Shown: piece after piece, positions 21,761 through 30,057 of the stretch
Layout: every line of letters begins with the position of its first letter
How positions within the stretch are numbered: position 1 is the first letter of the stretch
Source: Gammaproteobacteria bacterium
Lineage (GTDB): Bacteria > Pseudomonadota > Gammaproteobacteria > SZUA-229
Assembly (NCBI GenBank): GCA_029882215.1
Contig: JAOULC010000016.1
Span: forward strand, 1 to 64,000
Length of the DNA: 64,000 nt
Direction: 5' to 3'
Made by a program: the position numbers and the translations under genes
The notes under the pieces: model-generated
The model's database searches: none
What the model saw: only the letters and a program-made list of their open reading frames with translations
What the model was told of the DNA's origin: nothing

Positions 21761-23029
21761 ATGTCTACTAAAACAAAAAAAATACTCGTTGTCGAAGCTA
21801 ACCTGACTATTAAGGACATGCTGGTTAGCCAGCTAAAACAAGAGCTGGGTATTGATGTTTCATCGGCAACCACGATGGCTGAGGCAAAACACCTTATAGA
21901 GAATGCTCCAAAATCATACTTTCTTGCGATCTTAGACTTACACCTGGCGGATGCACCTGATGGTGAAATCGTCGATTTTATGCTGAGCAAAGGTATCCCA
22001 AGCATTGTACTGACCAGCAATAACAATGAAAAAATCCAGCATGAAGTGATCACTAAAGGTGTGATTGAACTTGCCAATAAATCCAACCCCAGTGATATTC
22101 GTTACGTCATAGACTCTTCCCGCCGCTTGCTGGAAAACTTTACCCGCAAAGTACTGGTGGTCGATGATTCTGAGGTCGCTCGCATGCTGATTGTTGCCTT
22201 ACTCGAAAAGCAGAACCTAAAGGTGTATGAGGCGATTAATGGCGTACAAGCCTTAAAGCTATTAAAAATTCATAAAGACATCAGTTTAGTCGTTACCGAC
22301 TACAATATGCCTAAAATGGATGGTATGGAGCTGATATACAATATCCGCCTGGAACATTCGCGTGATGAACTCGCCATCATTGGCATATCATCCACCGACA
22401 ACAACATTGTTTCGGTCAATCTTCTCAAGTCGGGCGCTAATGATTTCATTACCAGGCCTTTTTCTCATGAAGAATTCTACTGCCGTATCAACCAGAATAT
22501 TGATTCCGTTGTCAATTATAAAAAACTTAAAGATGCCTCTATCACCGATTTTTTAACCGGCTTATATAACCGCAAATACATTTTTGATGCCGGTACAAAG
22601 CTGTTTAATAATGCCCTGCGCGACAATATAAAACTAACAACCGCCATGATTGACATTGATTTTTTTAAACGAGTAAACGATGTACATGGTCACCACACCG
22701 GTGATCTCGCACTCAAACATATATCCAAGCTGTTAAGTAAAGAACTGCGTGACGGTGATATTCTTGCCCGCATGGGCGGAGAAGAATTCTGTGTACTTTG
22801 CATCAATCTGGATACCGAACATGCCGCTATGGTGTTTGAACGTATTCGCAAATCCATTCAGGATACCCCTTTAATAGTTGATAACCTGACATTACCGATC
22901 ACTGTGAGCATCGGTTATAACCCCTCACTGGGTGAGTCACTGGATCAAATGATTAATGCCGCCGACAGTGCGCTTTATCAGGCTAAAGAAACCGGTCGCA
23001 ATAAAGTAGTGATCGCAGGTCAAAGCTAA
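21761..23029 (+). CDS. Diguanylate cyclase with two receiver domains
   Basis: A 422-residue protein. The first receiver domain (~7-120) has VVEANLT in place of the usual acidic pair, keeps an Asp in AILDLHL and lacks a clear conserved Lys. The second (~127-245) has VVDDSEVAR, Asp in VVTDYNMPKMDG and Ser/Thr in GISST, but TRPF replaces the usual KP. The GGDEF domain (~262-420) has LTGLYNRK, DIDFFKRVND and the active-site MGGEEF, so c-di-GMP synthesis is likely. There is no RxxD inhibitory site upstream of GGEEF. It stands alone between the xthA operon and the DUF4266 gene. Confidence 0.92.
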   Translation: MSTKTKKILVVEANLTIKDMLVSQLKQELGIDVSSATTMAEAKHLIENAPKSYFLAILDLHLADAPDGEIVDFMLSKGIPSIVLTSNNNEKIQHEVITKGVIELANKSNPSDIRYVIDSSRRLLENFTRKVLVVDDSEVARMLIVALLEKQNLKVYEAINGVQALKLLKIHKDISLVVTDYNMPKMDGMELIYNIRLEHSRDELAIIGISSTDNNIVSVNLLKSGANDFITRPFSHEEFYCRINQNIDSVVNYKKLKDASITDFLTGLYNRKYIFDAGTKLFNNALRDNIKLTTAMIDIDFFKRVNDVHGHHTGDLALKHISKLLSKELRDGDILARMGGEEFCVLCINLDTEHAAMVFERIRKSIQDTPLIVDNLTLPITVSIGYNPSLGESLDQMINAADSALYQAKETGRNKVVIAGQS

Positions 23030-23162
23030 CCGCAAGTCGCTTTTCTCCAGACTTTCGAGCGCCGTATTAACGCTTATTACCCCCCCCTAAACTGCTCACT
23101 TTTCTATCACCAAAACATAACCTGTGTTAGAGTGAGGTCATTTACTTAACCATAATAATGAT

Positions 23163-23387
23163 ATGACAAAGCTACTTCGTGCCGTTTTTCTAGTGATACT
23201 TTTCTCCGTTGTTTCTGCCTGCGAAATCCAGCCCGTTAAATCCTGGGAGCGCGGATATCTGGCAAAACCATCCATGCAACTGACACCTGATGAAGTTGAG
23301 AATGGCCTTGATGAGCACATTTATTTCAGTAAAGAAGCCTCAACTGGCGGCCAGGCTGTTGGCGGCGGTGGCTGCGGTTGCAACTAA
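23163..23387 (+). CDS. DUF4266 lipoprotein
   Basis: A 74-residue predicted lipoprotein: hydrophobic signal, lipobox VSAC with Cys20, then the family core WERGYLAKPSMQL with acidic helix following, ending in a glycine-rich, cysteine-containing tail (GGGGCGCN). DUF4266 proteins are of unknown function and commonly precede a DUF3570 outer-membrane protein, as here (stop-to-start gap of 21 bases). The two C-terminal cysteines in a glycine context suggest metal binding or modification, which is inference. Confidence 0.88.
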   Translation: MTKLLRAVFLVILFSVVSACEIQPVKSWERGYLAKPSMQLTPDEVENGLDEHIYFSKEASTGGQAVGGGGCGCN

Positions 23388-23408
23388 TTAAGAGTGATAA
23401 AGATTAAC

Positions 23409-24701
23409 ATGAAAAAAATCTCTTCAAAAAAAGTTCGCGATTCATTAACACTGGCATGTTGCAGCTTATTACATAGCGCACCCGAGGCCCGGGCAGAATT
23501 ACTGAAAGACGTACAAGTCGATTCAGCGGTACTGGTTTACAGCGAGTCCGATGGTCGCGTCAGCCTGATTGAACCGGTTATAAAACTAAAATCAGAACTG
23601 GATGAAGATGAGTTCTTAAATGTTCAGCTGGTGCTCGATACACTGACCGGTGCATCACCCAATGGTGCGCAGATCTCTACTGTAGCACAGACTTTTACAT
23701 CACCGTCGGGCAATAATAACTACACCATCCAGCCGGGGGACATCCCGCTGGACGATACTTTCCACGATACCCGTGTCGCGATTAGCGCCAGCCTTGAAAA
23801 GCCGCTTGACCGCCTGCGAAAGAACACTTATTCGGCCGCGTTTTCAACAGAGTACGACTTCCTGTCTTTCTCCGCCGGTTATACCTACACGCAGGATTCA
23901 CAATTTAAAGATACCACCTATATGGCCGGTGCCAGCCTGACCAGCGATACTATTGGCCCGGTTGGTGGCGCACCGATTCCCTTCGCTGCCATGCAGCCAT
24001 CCGGTACTGCCTCTAAGCTAGGCGATGACAGCCGCAGCACGATCGACCTAATTACCGGTATCACTAAAGTACTGAATAAAAAGACCATCACCCAGCTCAA
24101 TTACAGCTACAGCCGGTCAAATGGTTATCATAACGACCCGTATAAAGTGGTTAGCATAGTTGATGGCAGCACTGGCCTGCCTACTTATAATTTTAATGTT
24201 AATGGTGATTATTTATATGAGAGCCGGCCTGATAGCCGCCAGCGTCATATAGTCTACTGGAAAACAGCTCATCACCTGACGGAAGACGTGATCAATGTCG
24301 CTTACCGTTACTATCAGGATGACTGGGGCATTAGCTCGCACACGGTTGATTTTAAATACCGCTATGAATTAGCTAATCAGAACTTTTTACAGCCGCATAT
24401 CCGCTTTTACTCCCAGACCGGGGCTGATTTTTATCGCCACAGCCTGACGGATACCGAGGCATTAGCTCTTCCCGAGTATGCCAGTGCCGATCTGCGTTTA
24501 GCCGAATTTACCGCCTTTACCGTTGGTCTTAAATACAGCCATCAGCTCGGCCCTAAGGAAATCATCAGCGGACGCGTTGAAATCATGCAGCAAACTGGCG
24601 ACAGCTCACCGGTCGATGCCATAGGCGTGCAAACAACCCAGGACCTGCACCCGGATTTAACCGCGACCATCCTCCAGCTCAGTTACTCTTTTATCTGGTA
24701 A
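23409..24701 (+). CDS. DUF3570 outer-membrane protein
   Basis: A ~430-residue predicted outer-membrane beta-barrel. It begins with a signal-like segment (to about ARA), then long alternating strands and the family-typical stretches LVYSESDGRVS, VLDTLTGASPNGA and DDTFHDTRVAIS, closing with LQLSYSFIW, a C-terminal aromatic barrel end. I start at the ATG at 23409; a GTG at 23394 is the alternative. It forms a pair with the DUF4266 lipoprotein. The thioredoxin-like and ApbE (flavin transferase) genes often found with this pair elsewhere are absent on both sides. Confidence 0.88.
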   Translation: MKKISSKKVRDSLTLACCSLLHSAPEARAELLKDVQVDSAVLVYSESDGRVSLIEPVIKLKSELDEDEFLNVQLVLDTLTGASPNGAQISTVAQTFTSPSGNNNYTIQPGDIPLDDTFHDTRVAISASLEKPLDRLRKNTYSAAFSTEYDFLSFSAGYTYTQDSQFKDTTYMAGASLTSDTIGPVGGAPIPFAAMQPSGTASKLGDDSRSTIDLITGITKVLNKKTITQLNYSYSRSNGYHNDPYKVVSIVDGSTGLPTYNFNVNGDYLYESRPDSRQRHIVYWKTAHHLTEDVINVAYRYYQDDWGISSHTVDFKYRYELANQNFLQPHIRFYSQTGADFYRHSLTDTEALALPEYASADLRLAEFTAFTVGLKYSHQLGPKEIISGRVEIMQQTGDSSPVDAIGVQTTQDLHPDLTATILQLSYSFIW

Positions 24702-24708
24702 TGAGTCT

Positions 24709-24742
24709 ATTGGTATAAGCTTTTAACAAACCTTATACCAAT
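24709..24742. repeat. 11-bp inverted repeat after the DUF3570 gene
   Basis: ATTGGTATAAG and CTTATACCAAT are perfect inverted copies separated by 12 bases, starting 8 bases after the stop codon. There is no T run, so this is a 3' hairpin or dispersed repeat rather than a proven terminator. Confidence 0.7.
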
Positions 24743-24795
24743 AACAAGCCAAGGCTTTGCTATACTTCTTGGTCTTTGCTGGCTACCAATAACTT

Positions 24796-25620
24796 ATGTC
24801 CTCCATGAACCCTGATATCACCCATTTCAAATTACCCAGCCCTTCTGCAGAAGGTATTCAAATCATGGAAATGTTATCTGAGGTGACAGTTGATCTTCCA
24901 ATATTAAGCGATGTCATCTGCCGCGACCCCGTTCTGGCTGCCACGGTCATGAGGTATGCCAATGCACCTTTGTATCGTCGCGTCGTTAAAGTCAACTCCG
25001 TGCACAAAGCGGTCAATATGCTGGGTCTGAAAAATGTCGCAACCACCATCATTATCGCCACAATGCGTAACTTCAACACCTCATCAACCAAAGCCAGTGA
25101 ATCAATCTGGGAGCACTGCCTGGGAGTTGCTGCTTTATCCCGCTTAATTGCTCGCAAGATTGATCGTTCCTTGCAAGAGCGGGCCGATTTTCTGGCGACC
25201 ATCCATGACATGGGTGCCATGGTACTGGCTAGCAACCTGACAGAATACGATCAGGTGTACCAAGCAGCACTGGACCAGCAAATTAATCTAAATCAGGCAG
25301 AGTACGAGGCTTTTGGTTACAGTCATGATGAGGTTTCTGCCGCCTCATTGGCGAAGTTAAAGCTGCCTGAAGAAATGACGGCATTGATCGATAATTTCCA
25401 TCAGAGGCCGGCACTGACTAAAATCAACAATGATGATGACAAATTGCTGGCCATTTTATCATTAGCCCATCAGCTGGAAGCGCAAATTCATGGTGAAACA
25501 CGGGTAAAAGAATCAATGTCTGAAAGCACTGAAACGCTGATATCATTATTAAAACTCAGTCAGGATGACATTGAAGACATTAGTGAAGAGTTTGAAGACA
25601 CATTAAACAACGGCTTTTAG
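24796..25620 (+). CDS. HDOD domain signalling protein
   Basis: A 274-residue protein consisting almost wholly of an HDOD domain, an HD-related fold lacking most metal ligands and used in signalling with two-component or c-di-GMP systems. Visible features are the N-terminal LSEVTVDLPILSDVICRDPVL helix pair, VHKAVNMLGLKNVATTI, WEHCLGVAALSRLIA and the degenerate HD motif IHDMGAMVL. No enzymatic site is intact. hemW follows after 7 bases, so they may share a transcript. Confidence 0.88.
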   Translation: MSSMNPDITHFKLPSPSAEGIQIMEMLSEVTVDLPILSDVICRDPVLAATVMRYANAPLYRRVVKVNSVHKAVNMLGLKNVATTIIIATMRNFNTSSTKASESIWEHCLGVAALSRLIARKIDRSLQERADFLATIHDMGAMVLASNLTEYDQVYQAALDQQINLNQAEYEAFGYSHDEVSAASLAKLKLPEEMTALIDNFHQRPALTKINNDDDKLLAILSLAHQLEAQIHGETRVKESMSESTETLISLLKLSQDDIEDISEEFEDTLNNGF

Positions 25621-25627
25621 ACAACTC

Positions 25628-26818
25628 ATGCCCCCTGTAATCACCAGGCAGCTTGATGTGCTGCCGCCACTGAGCTTATATATACACATTCCCTGGTGCA
25701 TAAAAAAATGCCCTTATTGTGATTTTAATTCACATGCCGCTGGCGACAGCATTCCCGAAGAGCAATACATTGATGCGCTGATACGGGATATTAATGCCGA
25801 GCTCCCGCATATCTGGGGCCGACGAATCAGCAGTATTTTTTTTGGTGGAGGCACCCCCAGTTTATTTTCTGCCAGCGCACTCGACAGGCTACTGAGCCAT
25901 ATCCGCGCCGTACTGCCTTGCCTGCCCGCTATGGAAATTACACTTGAGGCCAACCCCGGCACCTTTGAACAACAAAAATTTTCCGACTACCGGCAAATAG
26001 GTATTAACCGGCTATCCGTTGGCATTCAAAGCTTTAATGACCAGCACCTAAAATCACTGGGGCGCGTTCATAGTGGCGCCGAAGCCAGGCGTGCAGTTGA
26101 TATGCTACAGCAAGCCGGCTTTGATAATTTCAATCTTGATCTTATGTACGCCTTACCCGCACAAACAACTCAGGCCGTCATCAGCGATCTGGAAATGGCG
26201 TTAGCACTGAAGCCCACACACCTCTCGCATTATCAGCTCACCATCGAACCCAACACCTTTTTCCACACACATGTGCCCGACAAACTACCGGAAAATGATT
26301 TGATCTGGGAAATGCAGCATGAAAGCCAGCAACGATTAGAGGATGCCGGCTTTCTGCAATACGAAGTATCGGCCTACGCTAAACCCGGCCAACAAAGTCA
26401 GCATAATATGAACTACTGGCATTTTGGTGATTATCTGGGTATCGGTGCCGGTGCACATGGCAAGATCAGCCGGGCTGATAACAACCAGATATACCGGGTC
26501 AGCAAACTCAGACAACCCAAAGCCTATATGCAACACGCAGGCACAGCCACTGCCATCAGTGAACAACATGAACTGACATCTGAGCAGATCGATTTTGAAT
26601 TTATGCTCAATGCTCTGCGCTTAAAAGCCGGTTTTGCAAGCTCTTTATATCAACAGCACACCGGACAGTCACTTTCTACAATCGATGAGAAGCTGAATTT
26701 GGCCGTATCCAAAGGCCTTCTAGACGTCACCGGGCAACACATCAAACCGTCCGAGCAGGGCTTTTTATTTTTAAATGATTTGCTGCTGATTTTTCTAACT
26801 GATGACACCGGAGAATAG
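25628..26818 (+). CDS. hemW: Radical SAM haem chaperone HemW
   Basis: A 396-residue radical SAM protein related to coproporphyrinogen III dehydrogenase, now regarded as a haem-insertion factor. The cluster motif CIKKCPYC gives Cys24, Cys28 and Cys31; FFGGGTPSL, ITLEANPGT, RLSVGIQSF and the late GIGAGAHGKI segment identify HemW. It lacks the extra N-terminal cysteine and extended tail of true HemN. The gene converges with the following DUF4124 gene. Confidence 0.93.
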   Translation: MPPVITRQLDVLPPLSLYIHIPWCIKKCPYCDFNSHAAGDSIPEEQYIDALIRDINAELPHIWGRRISSIFFGGGTPSLFSASALDRLLSHIRAVLPCLPAMEITLEANPGTFEQQKFSDYRQIGINRLSVGIQSFNDQHLKSLGRVHSGAEARRAVDMLQQAGFDNFNLDLMYALPAQTTQAVISDLEMALALKPTHLSHYQLTIEPNTFFHTHVPDKLPENDLIWEMQHESQQRLEDAGFLQYEVSAYAKPGQQSQHNMNYWHFGDYLGIGAGAHGKISRADNNQIYRVSKLRQPKAYMQHAGTATAISEQHELTSEQIDFEFMLNALRLKAGFASSLYQQHTGQSLSTIDEKLNLAVSKGLLDVTGQHIKPSEQGFLFLNDLLLIFLTDDTGE

Positions 26819-26836
26819 CATCGTCATTTGGCACCA

Positions 26837-27382
26837 TCACTTGGGCTGAGAGTTAAGCTGCTGCTGTTGCCGGTTATCCAGCATCTGCTGAATGTTTTTA
26901 GAGCTATTAAATAACTCCTTAATACTGTCGGGTGCATAAGGGTTATCCAGCGACTCCTGCGAAATACCCACCCCATCGTTATCACGCTGATCATTGCCAG
27001 ACGACTCAACAGGCTTGCCCCCCCGTATACTGACAACACCAGAATGGCCTTCCTGAGTTTTTTCTGCCGCAGAAACCGGAATCGACTTCATAATATTGAC
27101 ATCTGGCTGTAAGGTCATGCTCTCAACACCCGCCAGACCCGGTGGCGGCGCATTACCAAACTGCCAGACGCCGTTTTTATCTTTCCACTTGTAAACGGTT
27201 ATCTTTTCATCCGTGGTAACCGGTGCATAAGTCACCTCTGTATTCAGTTCGGGTGTCGTGGTATTGCCCGGAGATGAAAAAAGCCACTCTTTTATGTATT
27301 GCTCTCCGCCATTAAAATAGATCAGCGGTCCAACTGTCAGCAAGATTAAGATAAACAACATGCCAAAAATCGACATTTTCAT
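26837..27382 (-). CDS. DUF4124 domain protein, membrane-anchored
   Basis: A 181-residue protein with an N-terminal hydrophobic anchor (SIFGMLFILILLTVGPLIYF, residues ~3-22) that may stay uncleaved. It is followed by a DUF4124 domain (VYKWKDKNGVWQFGNAPPPG, ~65-84) and a low-complexity, Gln/Asn/Ser-rich C-terminus. I use the Met at 27382, which has AAGGA upstream; a longer frame starts at 27454. It stands alone, divergent from rpmE. This is the second DUF4124 protein in the window, sharing only that domain with the first. Confidence 0.78.
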   Translation of the reverse strand: MKMSIFGMLFILILLTVGPLIYFNGGEQYIKEWLFSSPGNTTTPELNTEVTYAPVTTDEKITVYKWKDKNGVWQFGNAPPPGLAGVESMTLQPDVNIMKSIPVSAAEKTQEGHSGVVSIRGGKPVESSGNDQRDNDGVGISQESLDNPYAPDSIKELFNSSKNIQQMLDNRQQQQLNSQPK

Positions 27383-27541
27383 TCTACATTCCTTATGGTT
27401 TTTATCCAGAACATTTATATAGAATGATATAACACATCCCGCATAAATCATCATAAATCTGTAAAAGACGATTAAGTGTGAACATCAAACCACTTATTTC
27501 CACATATCAGACAGAAAAGCACTTTATTTTTCAATACGGGC

Positions 27542-27570
27542 TTGCTCTAAAGGACATAACTCATTAAAAT
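27542..27570 (+). promoter_or_regulatory. Probable sigma-70 promoter of rpmE
   Basis: TTGCTC and TAAAAT are separated by 17 bases, 40 bases before the rpmE start; a GAGGA ribosome-binding site lies between. Confidence 0.45.
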
Positions 27571-27609
27571 ACCGCGTTTTCCATAAGCAATAGGCTCTGA
27601 GGATTCATC

Positions 27610-27816
27610 ATGCGCTCAGAAATACATCCAGAATATAATGAGATCAATGTAACGTGTAGTTGTGGCAGCACATTCGTTACAGGTTCAACTTACGGCAAAG
27701 AAGCGTTACACATTGATGTTTGCTCACAGTGTCACCCTTTTTATACCGGTAAACAAAAAGTCGTTGATACTGCTGGCCAGGTTGATAAATTCAACCGTCG
27801 CTTCGGTAAAAAATAG
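27610..27816 (+). CDS. rpmE: 50S ribosomal protein L31 (zinc type)
   Basis: A 68-residue large-subunit ribosomal protein. It keeps the zinc-type cysteines: the CSCG pair near residue 16 and [12 protein letters not shown] near residue 37, and ends with FNRRFGKK. Length is that of zinc-binding L31 rather than the cysteine-free L31B. It has a good GAGGA site. Its terminator lies inside the start of the next gene. Confidence 0.97.
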   Translation: MRSEIHPEYNEINVTCSCGSTFVTGSTYGKEALHIDVCSQCHPFYTGKQKVVDTAGQVDKFNRRFGKK

Positions 27817-27844
27817 ATTTATTAATCTTTTTGAAGATTCACTT

Positions 27845-28669
27845 GTGAACTTTCAAAGATTAAAAATAAAAAAGGCGCTTACTACAAGCGCCTTTTTTAT
27901 TGGCTGGCTGCTTTGCGCACCACTGCAAGCCAACAGCTTCATACAGCCAAAACCAGACTGCAAAGAGTTTATCGCCACTGAAACTGCGACTGTGCGTTAT
28001 GTCCATGATGGTGACACCCTTTTTCTCAGTGACAAGCGAAAACTTCGACTGATCGGCATCGATACACCCGAGCTGGCACGCGATCATAAAAATACTGTGT
28101 CAGCGGAGCAACCATTTGCCCGCGAAGCACGCGACTTTGTGCGCCGTTTAATTTCGCAATACGGCCATCAAATCTCTTTAATGCCGGGGGTTGAGAAAAC
28201 CGACCGCTATCAGCGATGGTTATTTCATATCCGTCTGTCTGATGGCAGCTTATTACAGTCTCGTCTGCTACAGGCCGGCCTGGCTGTGGCTTATACAACT
28301 CCTCCGAACCAACTGCTCAGCAACTGCTATCAGCAAGCCGAACACGTCGCCCAACAACAAAACAAAAACATCTGGTCGGCCCCGAAATATCAAGCCATTG
28401 CCGCTGAAAAACTCCAGGCAAAACATCGTGGTTTTCACATTATCAAGGGCAAAGTCAGGCATATTGGCGAAAGCAAAAAAGCCATATGGCTCAACTTTTA
28501 TGGTAATTTTTCAGCCCGTATTGATAAGCGCGATCAGCGGTATTTTCACGACTCTCTCAATGACCTGCTGGAAAAAGAAATTACCGTACGTGGCTGGCTT
28601 CATCACGACAACAATAAAATCCGCATGACTTTACGCCACCCATCAGCGATCCGCCACACAGAAGACTAA
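27845..28669 (+). CDS. Secreted thermonuclease-family protein (SNase-like)
   Basis: A 274-residue protein with a signal peptide (KIKK, then a hydrophobic core ending at LQA, residues ~1-30). A staphylococcal-nuclease-like domain follows (~45-185): VHDGDTLFL with the metal-binding Asp, LIGIDTPEL with the catalytic Arg nearby, and KTDRYQRWLFHI in place of the usual YGR motif. The C-terminal 80 residues (KVRHIGESKKAIWLNFYGNFSARI) resemble an OB-type extension. It probably cuts extracellular or periplasmic nucleic acid. The start is inferred as a GTG 28 bases after the rpmE stop; a longer frame reaching back to 27662 runs through rpmE out of frame and is not credible. The signal peptide codons contain the rpmE terminator. 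Confidence 0.85.
   Translation: MNFQRLKIKKALTTSAFFIGWLLCAPLQANSFIQPKPDCKEFIATETATVRYVHDGDTLFLSDKRKLRLIGIDTPELARDHKNTVSAEQPFAREARDFVRRLISQYGHQISLMPGVEKTDRYQRWLFHIRLSDGSLLQSRLLQAGLAVAYTTPPNQLLSNCYQQAEHVAQQQNKNIWSAPKYQAIAAEKLQAKHRGFHIIKGKVRHIGESKKAIWLNFYGNFSARIDKRDQRYFHDSLNDLLEKEITVRGWLHHDNNKIRMTLRHPSAIRHTED
27868..27898 (+). terminator. rpmE rho-independent terminator inside the nuclease signal peptide
   Basis: A6-GGCGCTT, a 5-base loop and AAGCGCC-T6 form a perfect 13-bp hairpin with a U tract, 51 bases past the rpmE stop. The same bases encode residues ~9-18 of the nuclease signal peptide (KKALTTSAFF), so termination here would cut the nuclease message near its start. Confidence 0.88.
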
Positions 28670-28751
28670 CAAATTCAGGACAAGTTTTTTCACTGGTGCT
28701 ACACTCAGTGGCTTGTTTATGACTTAAATTAAATAACGGAAAACCATTCGC

Positions 28752-29987
28752 ATGTCTTCTGAATTAAAGCGCGCCGCACTCGATTATCATAAAAATCCTC
28801 GACCAGGAAAGATTAGCGTCGAAACCACCAAACCTTGTGAAACTCAAATGGATTTATCACTCGCGTACACACCCGGCGTCGCTGAGCCGGTACGGGCCAT
28901 TGCCAAGCATGCTGAAGATGCGTATTTATACACAGCGAAAGGCAACCTTGTTGGTGTCATTACAGACGGCAGCGCTGTTCTTGGTTTAGGCAATGTCGGT
29001 GCTCTGGCTGGCAAACCGGTAATGGAAGGCAAGGCCGTACTGTTTAAACACTTTGCCAACATCGATGTATTTGATATCGAAGTGGATGCCGATGACCCGC
29101 AGGACTTCATTGATACCGTTGCCCGCATTGCTCCTACTTTTGGCGGTATTAACCTGGAAGACATCACTGCCCCAAAATGCTTTGAAATCGAAGAAAAGCT
29201 ACAGGAAATGCTCGATATTCCGGTCTTCCATGATGACCAGCACGGCACGGCTGTTATTATTGCTGCCGGGCTTGAAAATGCATTAAAGCTACAAGATAAG
29301 AAAATCGATCAGATTCGCGTGGTTTGTCTTGGAGCCGGTGCAGCTGGTATCGCATCGATGAAATTACTGCATGCTATGGGTGCCCCCAAAGAAAATCTGA
29401 TGATGGTCGACCGTAACGGCATTATTCATACTGGCCGTGACGATCTGAATAAATACAAACAACAGTTTGCCGTTGAAACCAATTTAAGAACACTTGCGGA
29501 TGCAATGAATGGCGCTGATGTTTTCATTGGCGTTTCGGGCCCTGATTTACTGTCAAAAGATATGCTGGCCTCTATGGCTGATAAACCGGTTATTTTTGCC
29601 CTGTCAAACCCGGACCCGGAAATCCTGCCCGAGCTGGCACACTTAACGCGCAGCGACCTGATTATGGCAACCGGCCGTAGTGACTACCCGAATCAGATCA
29701 ACAACGTTCTCGGTTTCCCGTATATTTTCCGTGGTGCACTGGATGTTCGTGCCACCAAAATAACACAGGAAATGCTGGTCGCCTGTGTCCATGCCATCAG
29801 CGCACTTTCGCACGAGCCCGTACCTAAAAAAGTTCTCGAAGCTTATGGTCTTGAGCATCTGGAGTTCGGCCCTGAATATATTATTCCAAAACCACTGGAC
29901 CCCCGTTTACTGGAGCGCGTGCCGGCTGCCGTTGCACAGGCCGCCATTGATTCAGGTGTCGCAAGGCTAGATCTGGTTAATAAATAA
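28752..29987 (+). CDS. Malic enzyme (short form)
   Basis: A 411-residue oxidative malate decarboxylase (malate to pyruvate and CO2, giving NADH or NADPH). It has the catalytic Tyr in AYTPGVAEP, the Lys in EGKAVLFKHF, the metal-binding NLEDI and FHDDQHGTA motifs, the Rossmann GAGAAGIASMK and ALSNPDPE. It matches MaeB-type enzymes but lacks their C-terminal phosphotransacetylase-like domain, so it is a stand-alone form. Cofactor preference is not readable. mdh follows after 70 bases, making a malate-centred pair. Confidence 0.92.
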   Translation: MSSELKRAALDYHKNPRPGKISVETTKPCETQMDLSLAYTPGVAEPVRAIAKHAEDAYLYTAKGNLVGVITDGSAVLGLGNVGALAGKPVMEGKAVLFKHFANIDVFDIEVDADDPQDFIDTVARIAPTFGGINLEDITAPKCFEIEEKLQEMLDIPVFHDDQHGTAVIIAAGLENALKLQDKKIDQIRVVCLGAGAAGIASMKLLHAMGAPKENLMMVDRNGIIHTGRDDLNKYKQQFAVETNLRTLADAMNGADVFIGVSGPDLLSKDMLASMADKPVIFALSNPDPEILPELAHLTRSDLIMATGRSDYPNQINNVLGFPYIFRGALDVRATKITQEMLVACVHAISALSHEPVPKKVLEAYGLEHLEFGPEYIIPKPLDPRLLERVPAAVAQAAIDSGVARLDLVNK

Positions 29988-30001
29988 ACTGTCGGTATAA
30001 C

Positions 30002-30049
30002 CCTTGTTTCAAATTCGCTGCTACACTTAAAACGAGTATTGAAACAGGG
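30002..30049 (+). promoter_or_regulatory. Inverted repeat in the mdh leader that covers the ribosome-binding site
   Basis: Bases 30002-30012 can pair with 30039-30049 over 11 positions (one G-T), with a 26-base loop. The right arm includes the AGGG of the mdh ribosome-binding site, and the loop carries an extended -10-like TGCTACACT. It is either an mRNA hairpin (if transcribed from maeB) or an operator flanking a promoter. Confidence 0.5.
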
Positions 30050-30057
30050 AGAGCCGT

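Noticed and set aside
27662-27844. N-terminal extension of the thermonuclease frame through rpmE
   Set aside because: It overlaps rpmE out of frame and has no homology; a signal peptide begins at the GTG at 27845.
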